From the NCBI RefSeq assembly GCF_002858675.1, contig NZ_PJZF01000017.1, positions 1 through 64,000 of the forward strand: 64,000 nucleotides of DNA, in the 5' to 3' direction. Within the stretch, counting starts at the first letter, position 1, and each line of letters starts with the position of its first letter. This document shows, in pieces, positions 45,013-53,801 of this stretch. The notes under the pieces are model-generated. The model was not told the DNA's origin, did not search any database, and saw only the letters and a list, made by a program, of their open reading frames with translations. The DNA comes from Chimaeribacter californicus (GTDB lineage Bacteria; Pseudomonadota; Gammaproteobacteria; Enterobacterales; Enterobacteriaceae). A program made the translations under genes and the position numbers.

Positions 45013-45615
45013 ATGACCAAAAAAGTCAATAAACCGACCGGGGCGGGTGCGGATGTCCGGCAGGTCAGCGAAGCGGTCTCCCGGCGGATCAACGCCTGCC
45101 GTAAAAGCCGGAAACTCTCACTGGATGAGCTGTCGCGCCGTGCCGGGGTCAGTAAAGGAATGCTGGTGGAGATCGAAAAAGGCACCGCTAACCCCAGCAT
45201 CGCGATTTTATGCAAGATCGCTGCGGCCCTGGGTCTCTCGGTGGCGGACATCGTCAACGTCGCGGATACCCCGGTCGCGCACCTGATCACCGAAGATGAG
45301 ATGCCGGTGCTGTGGCACGGCCCGGCGGGCGGCTCGGCGCGGTTGCTGGCAGGCACCCAGGGCCCGGACATGATCGAGTTATGGCGCTGGGAACTGTTCC
45401 CCGGTGAGGTTTTCTCCTCGCCCGGCCACCCGCCCGGCACGGTGGAGCTGTTCCACGTTGAGCAAGGCGTGCTGGCGTTCCAGGTGGGCGACACCCACTT
45501 AACCATTGCGGCGGGGTGCGCCGCCGTGGCAAAAACTGACCTTCCGCATCAGTATGCCCACACCGGCGATGAGCCGGTAGTGTTTACCCTGAGCGTCACC
45601 GAATTGCACGCCTGA
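45013..45615 (+). CDS. XRE-family regulator with cupin sensor domain
   Basis: A 200-residue regulator. Residues about 20-75 hold the XRE helix-turn-helix (VSRRINACRKSRKLSLDELSRRAGVSKGMLVEIEKGTANPSIAILCKIAAALGLSVADIV). Residues about 110-195 form a cupin barrel (WELFPGEVFSSPGHPPGTVELFHVEQGVLAFQVGDTHLTIAAGCAAVAKTDLPHQYAH) with the histidines that bind metal or ligand. Similar proteins control polyamine or amino-acid genes. The close divergence from the B3/B4 gene makes that gene its likely target. Confidence 0.9.
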   Translation: MTKKVNKPTGAGADVRQVSEAVSRRINACRKSRKLSLDELSRRAGVSKGMLVEIEKGTANPSIAILCKIAAALGLSVADIVNVADTPVAHLITEDEMPVLWHGPAGGSARLLAGTQGPDMIELWRWELFPGEVFSSPGHPPGTVELFHVEQGVLAFQVGDTHLTIAAGCAAVAKTDLPHQYAHTGDEPVVFTLSVTELHA

Positions 45616-45660
45616 GACTCAGCCCGGGGTTCTCTCACTATCAGGCCGAGGCGTTGACGG

Positions 45661-46575
45661 TCACCCCTTTTCGCGCAGGTTGACGCCCGCATCCGGCGGC
45701 TGCAGGCGGACGATGTCACGCCGCGGCGGCGCACCGAACAGGCGGGCATACTCGCGGCTGAACTGCGATGCGCTGGCGTAGCCGACGGCAAAGGCCGCGG
45801 ATTCCGCGGAGATGTTGCCGGTCAGCATCAGCCGCCGCGCTTCCATCAGGCGCAGCTGTTTCTGGAAGGTGAGCGGCGTCATCCCGGTCAGCGCCCGGAA
45901 ATGGCGGTGGAACGCCGACGGGCTGAGGCCGGCGATCGCCGCCAGATCGCTGATGCGTACCGGCTCTGCAAACTGCGTCCGCAGGGCGTGCACGGCCCCG
46001 GCCATCCGGCGCTGCGGCCCGGTTCCGGTGATCCGCTGCGCCAGCGCGCCGCCATGCGGCCCGGTCAGCAACCAGTAGCCTACCTCCCGCATGATACCCG
46101 GGTAGAGCAGCGGTATGGCGTCAGGGTTGTCCAGCAGGCTCACGGCGCGGGCCGCGCATGCCAGCAGCGGCGCATCCAGATCGACCACAAAGGCGCCGTT
46201 GTCTTCCGGCGGCGGGGGCAGCATCGGGAGCGTTTCACAGACTTCCCGCATAATGGCCTGATCCAGCGTCAGCACGAGGCTTAAATAGGGCGACGCGTCA
46301 TCACCCTCCACCACCTGGCTAGTGCCCGGCATCTCCAGGCCCACCACCATCGCCTGCCCGGCGCGATAGGTGAGTTTCCGCTCACCAAACGCCGTCCACT
46401 TTTCCCCCTGCACCACGATGCACAGAGCGGGTTGGTGGAGCAGGTGCGTGGGGTGCCGGTCGGTCTTCGCCTGCAACATTATCATCCCGTCGATGGCGGT
46501 ATAAAACGGGCTATGGCCGCCCAGCCGGGCAATCTGTTTGCAAAGCGTTGCCCGTAAATCCTCCAGTCCCTGCAT
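45661..46575 (-). CDS. AraC-family regulator with AraC_N sensor domain
   Basis: A 304-residue regulator. The N-terminal AraC_N-type domain covers about 20-180 (GMIMLQAKTDRHPTHLLHQPALCIVVQGEKW; YLSLVLTLDQAIMREV). The C-terminal two HTHs are clear: VRISDLAAIAGLSPSAFHRHFRALTGMTPLTFQKQLRLMEARRLML and AAFAVGYASASQFSREYARLFGAPPRRDI. The start at 46575 has AGGAG at the right distance; an in-frame GTG two codons upstream is less likely. It is divergent from the SDR gene at 46740, the usual target for this subgroup. Confidence 0.9.
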   Translation of the reverse strand: MQGLEDLRATLCKQIARLGGHSPFYTAIDGMIMLQAKTDRHPTHLLHQPALCIVVQGEKWTAFGERKLTYRAGQAMVVGLEMPGTSQVVEGDDASPYLSLVLTLDQAIMREVCETLPMLPPPPEDNGAFVVDLDAPLLACAARAVSLLDNPDAIPLLYPGIMREVGYWLLTGPHGGALAQRITGTGPQRRMAGAVHALRTQFAEPVRISDLAAIAGLSPSAFHRHFRALTGMTPLTFQKQLRLMEARRLMLTGNISAESAAFAVGYASASQFSREYARLFGAPPRRDIVRLQPPDAGVNLREKG

Positions 46576-46739
46576 CTTCACTCCTGTTGCGGTGCCATAA
46601 AACGCCTGTGGCGGTGATATAAACAGAAACAGGAAGTACCACGCCGGGCAGGATCAGGCAAGAACCGGGTAGGTTCAGGTATTACGCCGCCCGGCGGCCG
46701 GGCATAGAGTAAGCCTTTCCCCTGATTCGGAGAACAGCC

Positions 46740-47507
46740 ATGCACCACACCCCCTCTTCCCCTATTGCACTGGTCACCGGCGGCAGCCGGGGCCTTGGCC
46801 GCAGCACCGTACTGGCGCTGGCCGCCCGGGGCGTCTCGAGCCTCTTTACCTACCACACCCGGCAGGACGAGGCGCATAACGTCATTGACGCCGCCCGGCA
46901 GGCCGGCGCGGACGCCCTCGCCCTGCCGCTGGACACCGGTGCCTGCGACACCTTCGGCGCGTTTGCCGGCTCGGTGCAACAGGCGCTCGCCGGCTGGGGC
47001 GCTGACCGCCTTGACTATCTGGTGAACAATGCCGGCATCTCGCACCACAACACCCTGGCGCAGACCACTGAGCAGGAGCTGGACCGGCTCTTCGCGGTGA
47101 ATTTCAAAGGCGTGTTTTTCCTGACGCAAACGCTGTTGCCGCTCATCAAGGACGGCGGGCGGATTGTGAACCTCTCCAGCGGCCTGACGCGTTTCTGCGT
47201 GCCGCAAAGCGGCCCCTATGCCGCGCTGAAAGGCGCGCTGGAGGTGCTGACGCGTTATCAGGCACAAGAGCTGGGGCCGCGGCGGATCGCCGTGAACACC
47301 GTGGCACCGGGCGCGATCCAGACCGATTTCAGCGGCGGCACGGTGCGCGACAACCCGGAGGTGAATGCCTTTGTGGCCGGGGCCACCGCGCTGGGCCGGG
47401 CGGGTTTGCCGGAGGACATCGGGCCGCTGATTGCTGCCCTGCTCTCTGACGCAGGCCGCTGGGTCAACGCCCAGCGCATTGAGGCATCCGGCGGCATGTT
47501 TTTGTAA
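46740..47507 (+). CDS. SDR family oxidoreductase
   Basis: A 255-residue short-chain dehydrogenase. The cofactor motif is VTGGSRGLG (about 13-21), the structural motif is NNAGIS, and the active site is Ser in NLSSGLTRF with YAALK. A proline-glycine stretch NTVAPGAIQTDFSGG and a final EASGGMFL complete the family pattern. The residues after strand 2 (FTYHTRQDEAHN) favour NADP over NAD. The substrate is unknown. It is divergent from the AraC regulator, separated by 164 bases. Confidence 0.87.
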   Translation: MHHTPSSPIALVTGGSRGLGRSTVLALAARGVSSLFTYHTRQDEAHNVIDAARQAGADALALPLDTGACDTFGAFAGSVQQALAGWGADRLDYLVNNAGISHHNTLAQTTEQELDRLFAVNFKGVFFLTQTLLPLIKDGGRIVNLSSGLTRFCVPQSGPYAALKGALEVLTRYQAQELGPRRIAVNTVAPGAIQTDFSGGTVRDNPEVNAFVAGATALGRAGLPEDIGPLIAALLSDAGRWVNAQRIEASGGMFL

Positions 47508-47614
47508 GCGGCCTGTTTGTCATGATTTTGTCATAACTGGCTCATGCTGTTGTCAGCACGCCCTTTGTAGACTCGTTGTACTCTTTTGATCACGACGAAC
47601 TACGAGGAAACAGC

Positions 47615-48385
47615 ATGCGCAACCTGCATAAAAATCTGAAAACCGGCCTGCTGGCGGGAGCATTGATACTGGCAGCCTCCGCCACCAGCGCCTATGCGGC
47701 CCCGGTCAAAAATGTGGTACTGGTACACGGTGCCTTTGTCAGCGGGGCGGGCTGGCAGCCGGTCTATAATATCCTGACCCGCGACGGTTACCACGTCACG
47801 CTGGTGCAGGAACCCCTTACCAGCTACCGCGAGGACGTTACCGCCACCACCCGCGTGCTGGCAAAACTGCAGGGCCCGGCGATTCTGGTCGGGCACAGCT
47901 ATGGCGGCGCGATCATTACTGAAGCGGGTAATGATCCGCATGTCGCCGGGTTGGTGTACATCGCCGCCCATGCCCCCGAGGAGGGGGAATCGGAAGCGGC
48001 CAACGGCAAAAAATGGCCGAACAGCGCCCACCCCTTTGAACGCTCCCCGGATGGCTTCCTGACCATTGACCCGGCGGTATTCCACGCTGACTTTGCAGCC
48101 GATCTGCCGCGCAAACAGGCTGAGTTTGAGGCCCATGCCCAGATCCCGACCGCTGCCGCCGTCTTTACCACGACGATCACCCATCCCGCCTGGAAAACCA
48201 AACCGAGCTGGTACATGGTGGCAAAAGCCGACAAAATCATTAATCCTGAACTGGAACGGATGTACGCCAAACGTGCTCACAGCCATACGGTAGAGATCGA
48301 CGGTGCCAGCCATTCAGTGTATGAATCTCACCCACAGGCCGTCGCACAACTGATTGAAGAAGCGGCCCGGCTCGCGCAACCCTGA
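47615..48385 (+). CDS. Exported alpha/beta hydrolase
   Basis: A 256-residue hydrolase with a signal peptide (MRNLHKNLKTGLLAGALILAASATSAYA-AP). The oxyanion segment is VLVHGAFVSGAGWQPVY, the nucleophile is in VGHSYGG, and the catalytic His is in IDGASHSVYESHP; AKADKIINPELE probably supplies the acid. It matches the small EstC/plant hydroxynitrile-lyase-like group rather than lipases. The start at 47615 follows GAGGAAACAGC. Two-component genes start 34 bases after it on the same strand, so it may be regulated or co-transcribed with them. Confidence 0.87.
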   Translation: MRNLHKNLKTGLLAGALILAASATSAYAAPVKNVVLVHGAFVSGAGWQPVYNILTRDGYHVTLVQEPLTSYREDVTATTRVLAKLQGPAILVGHSYGGAIITEAGNDPHVAGLVYIAAHAPEEGESEAANGKKWPNSAHPFERSPDGFLTIDPAVFHADFAADLPRKQAEFEAHAQIPTAAAVFTTTITHPAWKTKPSWYMVAKADKIINPELERMYAKRAHSHTVEIDGASHSVYESHPQAVAQLIEEAARLAQP

Positions 48386-48419
48386 AGGCGGCGTACCGCG
48401 CCGGGCCAGGGGGAAGCTG

Positions 48420-49094
48420 ATGAAAATACTGGTGATTGAGGATGAACCCAAAGCCCGGGAATACATGCGCAGTGGGTTAACCGAGTCAGGTTATGTGGTA
48501 GATGTCGCGGCCAACGGCCGCGACGGGTTGCATTACGCCCGCGAGTTTCACTACGACCTGATCCTGCTGGATGTGATGATGCCGGAACTCAGCGGCTGGG
48601 AGGTGATGCAGGCGCTGGACAAGGAAACCCAGACACCGGTGATTTTTCTGACGGCGAAAAGCACGGTGGAGGATCGTATCAAAGGGCTGGAGCTGGGCGC
48701 GGATGACTATCTGGTCAAACCCTTTTCATTTGCCGAGCTCCTGGCGCGGGTCCGCACCCTGTTGCGGCGCGGCGGCCACGCCAAGCGCGAGGAGCACCTC
48801 CAGCTTGGCGACCTGCATATGGATATCGTGAAACGTCAGGTGACGCGTGCGGGAAGCCGGATAAACCTGACCAACAAGGAGTTTAACCTGTTGCAGCTCT
48901 TTATGATGAACCCCGGCCAGGTGCTGACGCGTACGGTGATCGCGTCACGCGTCTGGGATATGAATTTTGACAGCGATACCAACGTGGTGGATGTTGCCGT
49001 GCGCCGGCTCAGGCAAAAAATTGATGAACCCTTCGGTGTACCGCTGATTCACACCGTGCACGGCGTCGGTTACCGCGGCGAGCATGACGCATGA
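48420..49094 (+). CDS. OmpR-family response regulator, heavy-metal (CusR/CopR) type
   Basis: A 224-residue regulator. The receiver has the acidic pair E7/D8, the phosphorylated D51 in LILLDVMMPELSG, the T/K pair with K in DDYLVKPFSFAEL, and a winged-helix DNA-binding domain (LTNKEFNLLQLFMMNPGQVLTRTVIASRVWD...VVDVAVRRLRQKID). The family pattern is that of CusR, CopR and SilR. The start at 48420 follows AGGGGGAAGC; the frame is open further back into the hydrolase gene. It overlaps the kinase gene by four bases. Confidence 0.9.
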   Translation: MKILVIEDEPKAREYMRSGLTESGYVVDVAANGRDGLHYAREFHYDLILLDVMMPELSGWEVMQALDKETQTPVIFLTAKSTVEDRIKGLELGADDYLVKPFSFAELLARVRTLLRRGGHAKREEHLQLGDLHMDIVKRQVTRAGSRINLTNKEFNLLQLFMMNPGQVLTRTVIASRVWDMNFDSDTNVVDVAVRRLRQKIDEPFGVPLIHTVHGVGYRGEHDA

Positions 49095-50527
49095 GGCCGC
49101 TCTCCCTGACCGCCCGCCTCTCCCTGCTCCTCTCGTTGACGGTGTGTCTCGTCATGGCCCTGGCCGGAGTCATCCTTTACCACTCGCTGGCGGCGCAGAT
49201 CAGCCGGCGCGATGACGGCGCACTGCTCACCCGCCTGGATCAGATCCGTACTTTGCTGATGAATGAAGAGGCCGTGACGCTGGTGCATGAGAAGCCGCGC
49301 CTGTTTGCCAATATGCTGGCCAATACGGAGTCGCTGCTGGTGCTGCGCTTCCCCGGGCAGCCACAGCTGGTGGTGATTAACCCCGGCCGCCAGCCTGTGC
49401 CGTCCGTCGCGCCGGTGCCGGTGGGCAGGGCATTATCCCTGGCGGATGTGCGCCACCAGTCCACCCCGGACGGCACGCCCTTTATTGCCGCCGCCGCAAT
49501 GGCGAAAACCCTGGACGGCCCGGGCGAGCTGGAGATCATTACCGGCCGCCTGATGACCGAGCGCACCCGGACGCTGGCAGGCTACCGTGACCAGATAATC
49601 GGCGTGATCATCCTGGCAACGCTGGTGGCCGCGCTGGCGGCGCAATGGCTGATCCGCCGCGGTCTGGCCGCGTTGCACCGCCTTGCCACCGAAACCGATG
49701 CGATTGATGCCCGCAGGCTGGCCCACCGCATCCGGCTGCATAACGCCCCGCCCGAATTGCAGCCACTGGTGGCAGCCTTCAACAACATGTTGCAGCGGCT
49801 CGAGACCGGGTTTCAGCAGCTGAGCCAGGTCTCTGCGGACATGGCACATGACTTGCGCACGCCGATCAGTAACCTGCTTGGCCAGACAGAAGTCGCCATG
49901 GCACAGCCGCGCAGCAATGCCGACTACCTGCTGCTGCTCGGCTCCAATTATGAGGAGTTAGTGCGTATCTCCCGGATGATCGACAACATGCTGTTTCTGG
50001 CAAAGTCTGACGATCCCCGGCAGGCGATTCAGTGCCGGGCGCTGTCATTGGCCACCGAGTGCGCCCGGCTGGCCGACTATTTTGAGGGGCCGGCGGCGGA
50101 GCGCCACATCCGGGTGACATGCCCTGCACGGGGCGAGGTCTGGGCCGATGCCGGGCTGTTCAGCCGCGCGGTAGCCAATCTTCTGGCGAATGCCCTGCGT
50201 TATGCAGAGCCCGGCAGTACGGTGCGTATTCTCGGCGAACACGCCCCGCAGGGTACCTGCGTGATCGTAGAAAACCGCGGGGAGCCGATTCCTGCGGCCG
50301 ATCTGCCCAGGCTGTTTGACCGCTTCTGGCGGGCGGACAGTTCGCGCCAGGCGTCATCGGCGGGCAGCGGCCTTGGCCTGTCGATTGTCAGCAGCATTAT
50401 GCGGTTGCACCAGGGGCGCTGTGTTGCCGGGAGTCACGCAGGCGTGACACGCTTTTCACTCTTTTTCCCGGCCCAGGGTGCAGTGCCCGGTGACGGACTC
50501 CCCCCCTTTACTCACACAGGCAGGTGA
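49091..50527 (+). CDS. Sensor histidine kinase, heavy-metal (CusS) type
   Basis: A 478-residue membrane kinase. TM1 is about 8-30 and TM2 about 165-187, enclosing a periplasmic sensor of about 135 residues; then comes HAMP, the phospho-acceptor H253 in SADMAHDLRTPISNLLGQTEVAM, and the ATPase domain with NLLANALRYAEPG, VIVENRGEPI and SAGSGLGLSIV. The sensor part has the length and layout of CusS-type kinases, but the metal ligands cannot be confirmed. It pairs with the regulator at 48420, whose gene it overlaps. It then overlaps or abuts the second response regulator. Confidence 0.9.
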   Translation: MRPLSLTARLSLLLSLTVCLVMALAGVILYHSLAAQISRRDDGALLTRLDQIRTLLMNEEAVTLVHEKPRLFANMLANTESLLVLRFPGQPQLVVINPGRQPVPSVAPVPVGRALSLADVRHQSTPDGTPFIAAAAMAKTLDGPGELEIITGRLMTERTRTLAGYRDQIIGVIILATLVAALAAQWLIRRGLAALHRLATETDAIDARRLAHRIRLHNAPPELQPLVAAFNNMLQRLETGFQQLSQVSADMAHDLRTPISNLLGQTEVAMAQPRSNADYLLLLGSNYEELVRISRMIDNMLFLAKSDDPRQAIQCRALSLATECARLADYFEGPAAERHIRVTCPARGEVWADAGLFSRAVANLLANALRYAEPGSTVRILGEHAPQGTCVIVENRGEPIPAADLPRLFDRFWRADSSRQASSAGSGLGLSIVSSIMRLHQGRCVAGSHAGVTRFSLFFPAQGAVPGDGLPPFTHTGR

Positions 50528-50529
50528 TC

Positions 50530-51252
50530 ATGCTGATAACCCCCTCCTCCCTTTTCCGGGTCTTGCTCATTGAGGATGATACCCGGCTGGCGCAGATGGT
50601 TATACCTTATCTGGCGCAGTACGGCTTTGACATACACCACGCCCCCAATGCGGCCCTCGCCCGGGACGCCCTCGGCCAGAAGACGTTTGATCTTGTCCTG
50701 CTGGATCTGATGCTGACCGATGCCGACGGGCTGGAAGTCTGCCGCTATATCCGTACTGCCTGCCACAATGAACCGGCGATTATCATGGTCACCGGCCGCG
50801 GCGATCCCACAGACCGGATCATCGGGCTGGAGCTGGGCGCTGACGACTATCTGCCCAAGCCGTTTGAGCCGCGTGAGCTGCTGGCCCGGATGCGGGCCGT
50901 GTTGCGCCGCACTGCCAGCCCCGCCCAGGGAAGTGACACGCCGCTGATCCGTTCCGGCCGGTTAGAGATTGATGCCGCCGCCCGTACCGTGACCGTTGAC
51001 AGCCAGCCGCGAACCCTGACCTCCCTGCAATTTGACCTGCTGCTGACGCTGGCGCGCCATGCCGGTCGGGTACTGAACCGGGAGCAGTTGTGGCAGGCCA
51101 TCCGCGGTGAAAATTATGAGAGCTTTGACCGGGCGATTGATGTCCATATCGGGCGTATCCGTCAGGCCATTGAGGAGGATCCGCGCACGCCTAAACACAT
51201 CATCACCCTGCGCGGGGTGGGCTATCTGTTTTCACGCCTCCCCACCTTATAA
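50530..51252 (+). CDS. OmpR-family response regulator (RstA-like)
   Basis: A 240-residue regulator. The receiver has E15-D16-D17, the phospho-acceptor D59 in LVLLDLMLTDADGLEVC and the K in DDYLPKPFEPREL; the C-terminal winged helix is LTSLQFDLLLTLARHAGRVLNREQLWQAIRGENYESFDRAIDVHIGRIRQAI. The pattern resembles RstA and similar acid/cation-responsive regulators. The ATG at 50530 is preceded by AGGTGATC; a GTG at 50524 overlapping the kinase stop is the alternative. Its kinase follows 24 bases later. Confidence 0.88.
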   Translation: MLITPSSLFRVLLIEDDTRLAQMVIPYLAQYGFDIHHAPNAALARDALGQKTFDLVLLDLMLTDADGLEVCRYIRTACHNEPAIIMVTGRGDPTDRIIGLELGADDYLPKPFEPRELLARMRAVLRRTASPAQGSDTPLIRSGRLEIDAAARTVTVDSQPRTLTSLQFDLLLTLARHAGRVLNREQLWQAIRGENYESFDRAIDVHIGRIRQAIEEDPRTPKHIITLRGVGYLFSRLPTL

Positions 51253-51276
51253 CGACCTGGCAGGTGCGCTGTCGCC

Positions 51277-52548
51277 ATGAAAAAAATCACCGATCTTCCC
51301 ATGTATATGCAGATCTACCTCGCGGTCATCGGCGCGGTGCTGGCGGTGGTGCTGTGCACCATTGTCATCTGGCTGGGAATAGATAATAACAACCGCCATC
51401 TGCGGGCTTTCGCCACCTTTACGGCCATGGTAGAGGACACGCTTCCGCCTGCCTCTGCCGGCCGGGAACGCCAGTCTCAGGCCATTGATACCTGGATAGC
51501 GCGGACCCATACGCGTTTTGCGCTGTTTACGGCAAACGGGGCGCTGATCAGCCGCGCCCTGTCGCCCGCCATCCCTTTTCCGGCGCAGATTACACCGGGC
51601 GGGTATTTCGATGACTGGCGCGGCACCCGGTTTGTCTGGCAGATGAAAGACCGGCGTATTCTGGTGGTGCAGTTCAGCACCAACCGTGCCGCCCGCCCCT
51701 GGCTGTTCATCTTTATGCTGCTGGCGCTGGCTTTTGCGGTGGCGTGCGCCGCACTGCCCGTGATCCGCCGGTTGACCGCGCGCCTGGAGCTGCTTCAGCA
51801 GAGCGTGGAGTCACTGGGCAAAGGCCGCCTCTCCTCGCGCGTGGAAGTCTCCGGCCAGGATGAGGTCGGGCAGCTGGCCGCAAGTTTTAACCGTGCCGCC
51901 GGGCAGATTGAGGCGCTGGTGCGTGCGCAGAAAACGATGCTGGCCAATGCCTCCCATGAGTTGCGCTCGCCCCTGGCGCGCATCCAGATGGCCTCGGCGC
52001 TGCTCGCGGCAGAAGATTCCCCGTTACGGCAGGAGCTGCTGCGCAGCGTGGCAGAGCTGGACACGCTGGTCGAGGAGATCCTGACCGTGAGCCGCCTGGA
52101 AAGGGTGGATGCGGATCAGCATGCGGCGTTCAGCACCACTGACCTGACGGCGCTTGCCGCCGAGGAGTGTGCCCGGGCCGCGGTGCCGTTGACGGCCGAT
52201 CACCTTATTGCCCGGGCAGATGCGCGGCTGATGCGCCGCCTGATGCGCAATGTGATTGAGAACGCCCTGAAACATGGCGGCAAAGCGGTCACGGTCAGCC
52301 TGCTGGCAGACGCGACAGGCCAGGCCGTTTTCCGGGTCAGCGACCGGGGGCCGGGCATTCCTGAGCCTGAGATGCAGCGTATCTTCCAGCCTTTTTACCG
52401 CCTCGCGCGCGATACAGACGGCACCGGGCTGGGGCTGGCGCTGGTCGGGGCGATCGCCGCGCACCATGGCGGCAGCGTCTGGGTACATAACCGCGAGACC
52501 GGCGGTGCCTGCTTCCATGTCCGTATTCCGCTGAGGCCCCCGGCCTGA
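51277..52548 (+). CDS. Sensor histidine kinase (RstB-like)
   Basis: A 423-residue membrane kinase with TM1 about 9-31 and TM2 about 142-165. The periplasmic part is roughly 110 residues. HAMP follows (RLTARLELLQQSVESLGKGRLSSRVEVSGQDEVGQLAASFNRAA), then H227 in LANASHELRSPLARIQMA, and the ATPase segments NVIENALKHGG, VSDRGPGIPE and DGTGLGLALVGAI. It pairs with the regulator at 50530. A MipA-family gene starts 110 bases later on the same strand and could be its target. Confidence 0.9.
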   Translation: MKKITDLPMYMQIYLAVIGAVLAVVLCTIVIWLGIDNNNRHLRAFATFTAMVEDTLPPASAGRERQSQAIDTWIARTHTRFALFTANGALISRALSPAIPFPAQITPGGYFDDWRGTRFVWQMKDRRILVVQFSTNRAARPWLFIFMLLALAFAVACAALPVIRRLTARLELLQQSVESLGKGRLSSRVEVSGQDEVGQLAASFNRAAGQIEALVRAQKTMLANASHELRSPLARIQMASALLAAEDSPLRQELLRSVAELDTLVEEILTVSRLERVDADQHAAFSTTDLTALAAEECARAAVPLTADHLIARADARLMRRLMRNVIENALKHGGKAVTVSLLADATGQAVFRVSDRGPGIPEPEMQRIFQPFYRLARDTDGTGLGLALVGAIAAHHGGSVWVHNRETGGACFHVRIPLRPPA

Positions 52549-52658
52549 CAGACATATTTATTCTCGTTTCAGCAACAAAACTTTACCTGACGTAAAAGAG
52601 CGCGTTACAGGCAACTGCTTAAATGGGTTACCGGCTTGTTGCCACGAGGATAATATTT

Positions 52659-53438
52659 ATGTCTTTTTTCACAGGGAAAGCCCTGCCCCCTCTGCTGATG
52701 ATGGCCGTGATCAGTCTGCCGGCGATGGCAGACGAGCAGCCTTACACCCTGAGCGGAATGGTGGGCGGCGGCATCGGCGTTAAACCGGCCTATCTGGGTG
52801 CCAGGGATGATAAAACGGACTTTATCCCGGCGGTAAAACTCAACTATGGTCCCTATTTTATCGGCGGTGTGGACACCCTTACCGCGGTCGGCTGGAATTT
52901 TATTGATGGCGAGCAATGGAAATTTGCCCTGGGGGTCGGGTCTGATCTCTCCCCGCGTCAGGCCTCTGACGATGAGCACCTGAAAGGGCTGGGCGATATT
53001 GATGTCACGCCGCGCGCGTTTCTTTCCGGCATCTATGAGAACACGCTGTTCAAGGGCGGCGTGATTGCCACGCAGGATGTGGGCGGCAACCATCAGGGTC
53101 TGCGGGTAATTACCTTTGCCCAATTGAAGTGGGAGCCCACGGAGACCCTCAGCCTGTTTGCCGGGCCAACCCTGAGCTGGGGCAACAGCCAATATCTGCA
53201 AACGCAGTTTGGCGTCACCTCTGAGCAGTCTGCCCGCAGCGGCCTGCCGCGTTACCGGGCCGGGAGCGGCCTGGAAGATGTGGGTATTAATACCGGCCTG
53301 GATTACCAGTTCGCCCCGTCATGGGTCGCCGGTGTCAGGGCGTCCGCCCTGTATCTGACCAGCGACGCCGCAGACAGCCCCATTACCGAACAATCCAGCC
53401 AGATACGCTATGGCCTGTTTGTGGCGTGGCGATTCTAA
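52659..53438 (+). CDS. MipA/OmpV-family outer membrane protein
   Basis: A 259-residue beta-barrel protein with a signal peptide (MSFFTGKALPPLLMMAVISLPAMA). It matches MipA/OmpV: YTLSGMVGGGIGVKPAYLGARDDKTDFIPAVKLNYGPYFIGG, DIDVTPRAFLSGIYENTLFKGGV and a C-terminal YGLFVAWRF ending in Phe. E. coli MipA is a scaffold for murein hydrolase MltA and synthase PBP1B, and relatives are linked to antibiotic or kanamycin-type drug tolerance. The start at 52659 follows GAGGATAATATTT; the frame is open 12 residues further upstream. Its place after two two-component systems suggests regulated expression. Confidence 0.88.
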   Translation: MSFFTGKALPPLLMMAVISLPAMADEQPYTLSGMVGGGIGVKPAYLGARDDKTDFIPAVKLNYGPYFIGGVDTLTAVGWNFIDGEQWKFALGVGSDLSPRQASDDEHLKGLGDIDVTPRAFLSGIYENTLFKGGVIATQDVGGNHQGLRVITFAQLKWEPTETLSLFAGPTLSWGNSQYLQTQFGVTSEQSARSGLPRYRAGSGLEDVGINTGLDYQFAPSWVAGVRASALYLTSDAADSPITEQSSQIRYGLFVAWRF

Positions 53439-53801
53439 TGGCGTAACACTGCGCTGAATACATTATCACCGGCCCTTACGCTGTGAGGCAGCAGGGCCGT
53501 CTGCCTGTCAGGCCGCGATCCTGCGCCTGTCTGACGGCTGGCTTACCCAGGGCGTTGCTGCTGATGTGAAATGATTAGTATATAAATGTATGTTGTAATT
53601 AATAGTAGTGAAAGTAAATAAACGGCCCCTGCCGGATGGCCCGCCAGCCCGTTATGCTCATCACCAAGCGCAGTCAACATCGCTTTTTACACACCCTTTA
53701 TTGGGTTTTTGAGTGGCGAAAAGGAAACCACGCGCCATAGTCATTAACGTCCCCGCGTATCAGGCGATGTTTAGCAGCCCCCGAAACAGAAAGGAACGTA
53801 C
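53439..53801. other. 363-bp gap before an SDR gene
   Basis: No gene is seen. The stretch 53560-53630 is clearly AT-rich and could hold the SDR promoter. The ribosome binding site of the next gene (GAAAGGAACGTAC) is at its right end. Confidence 0.4.
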
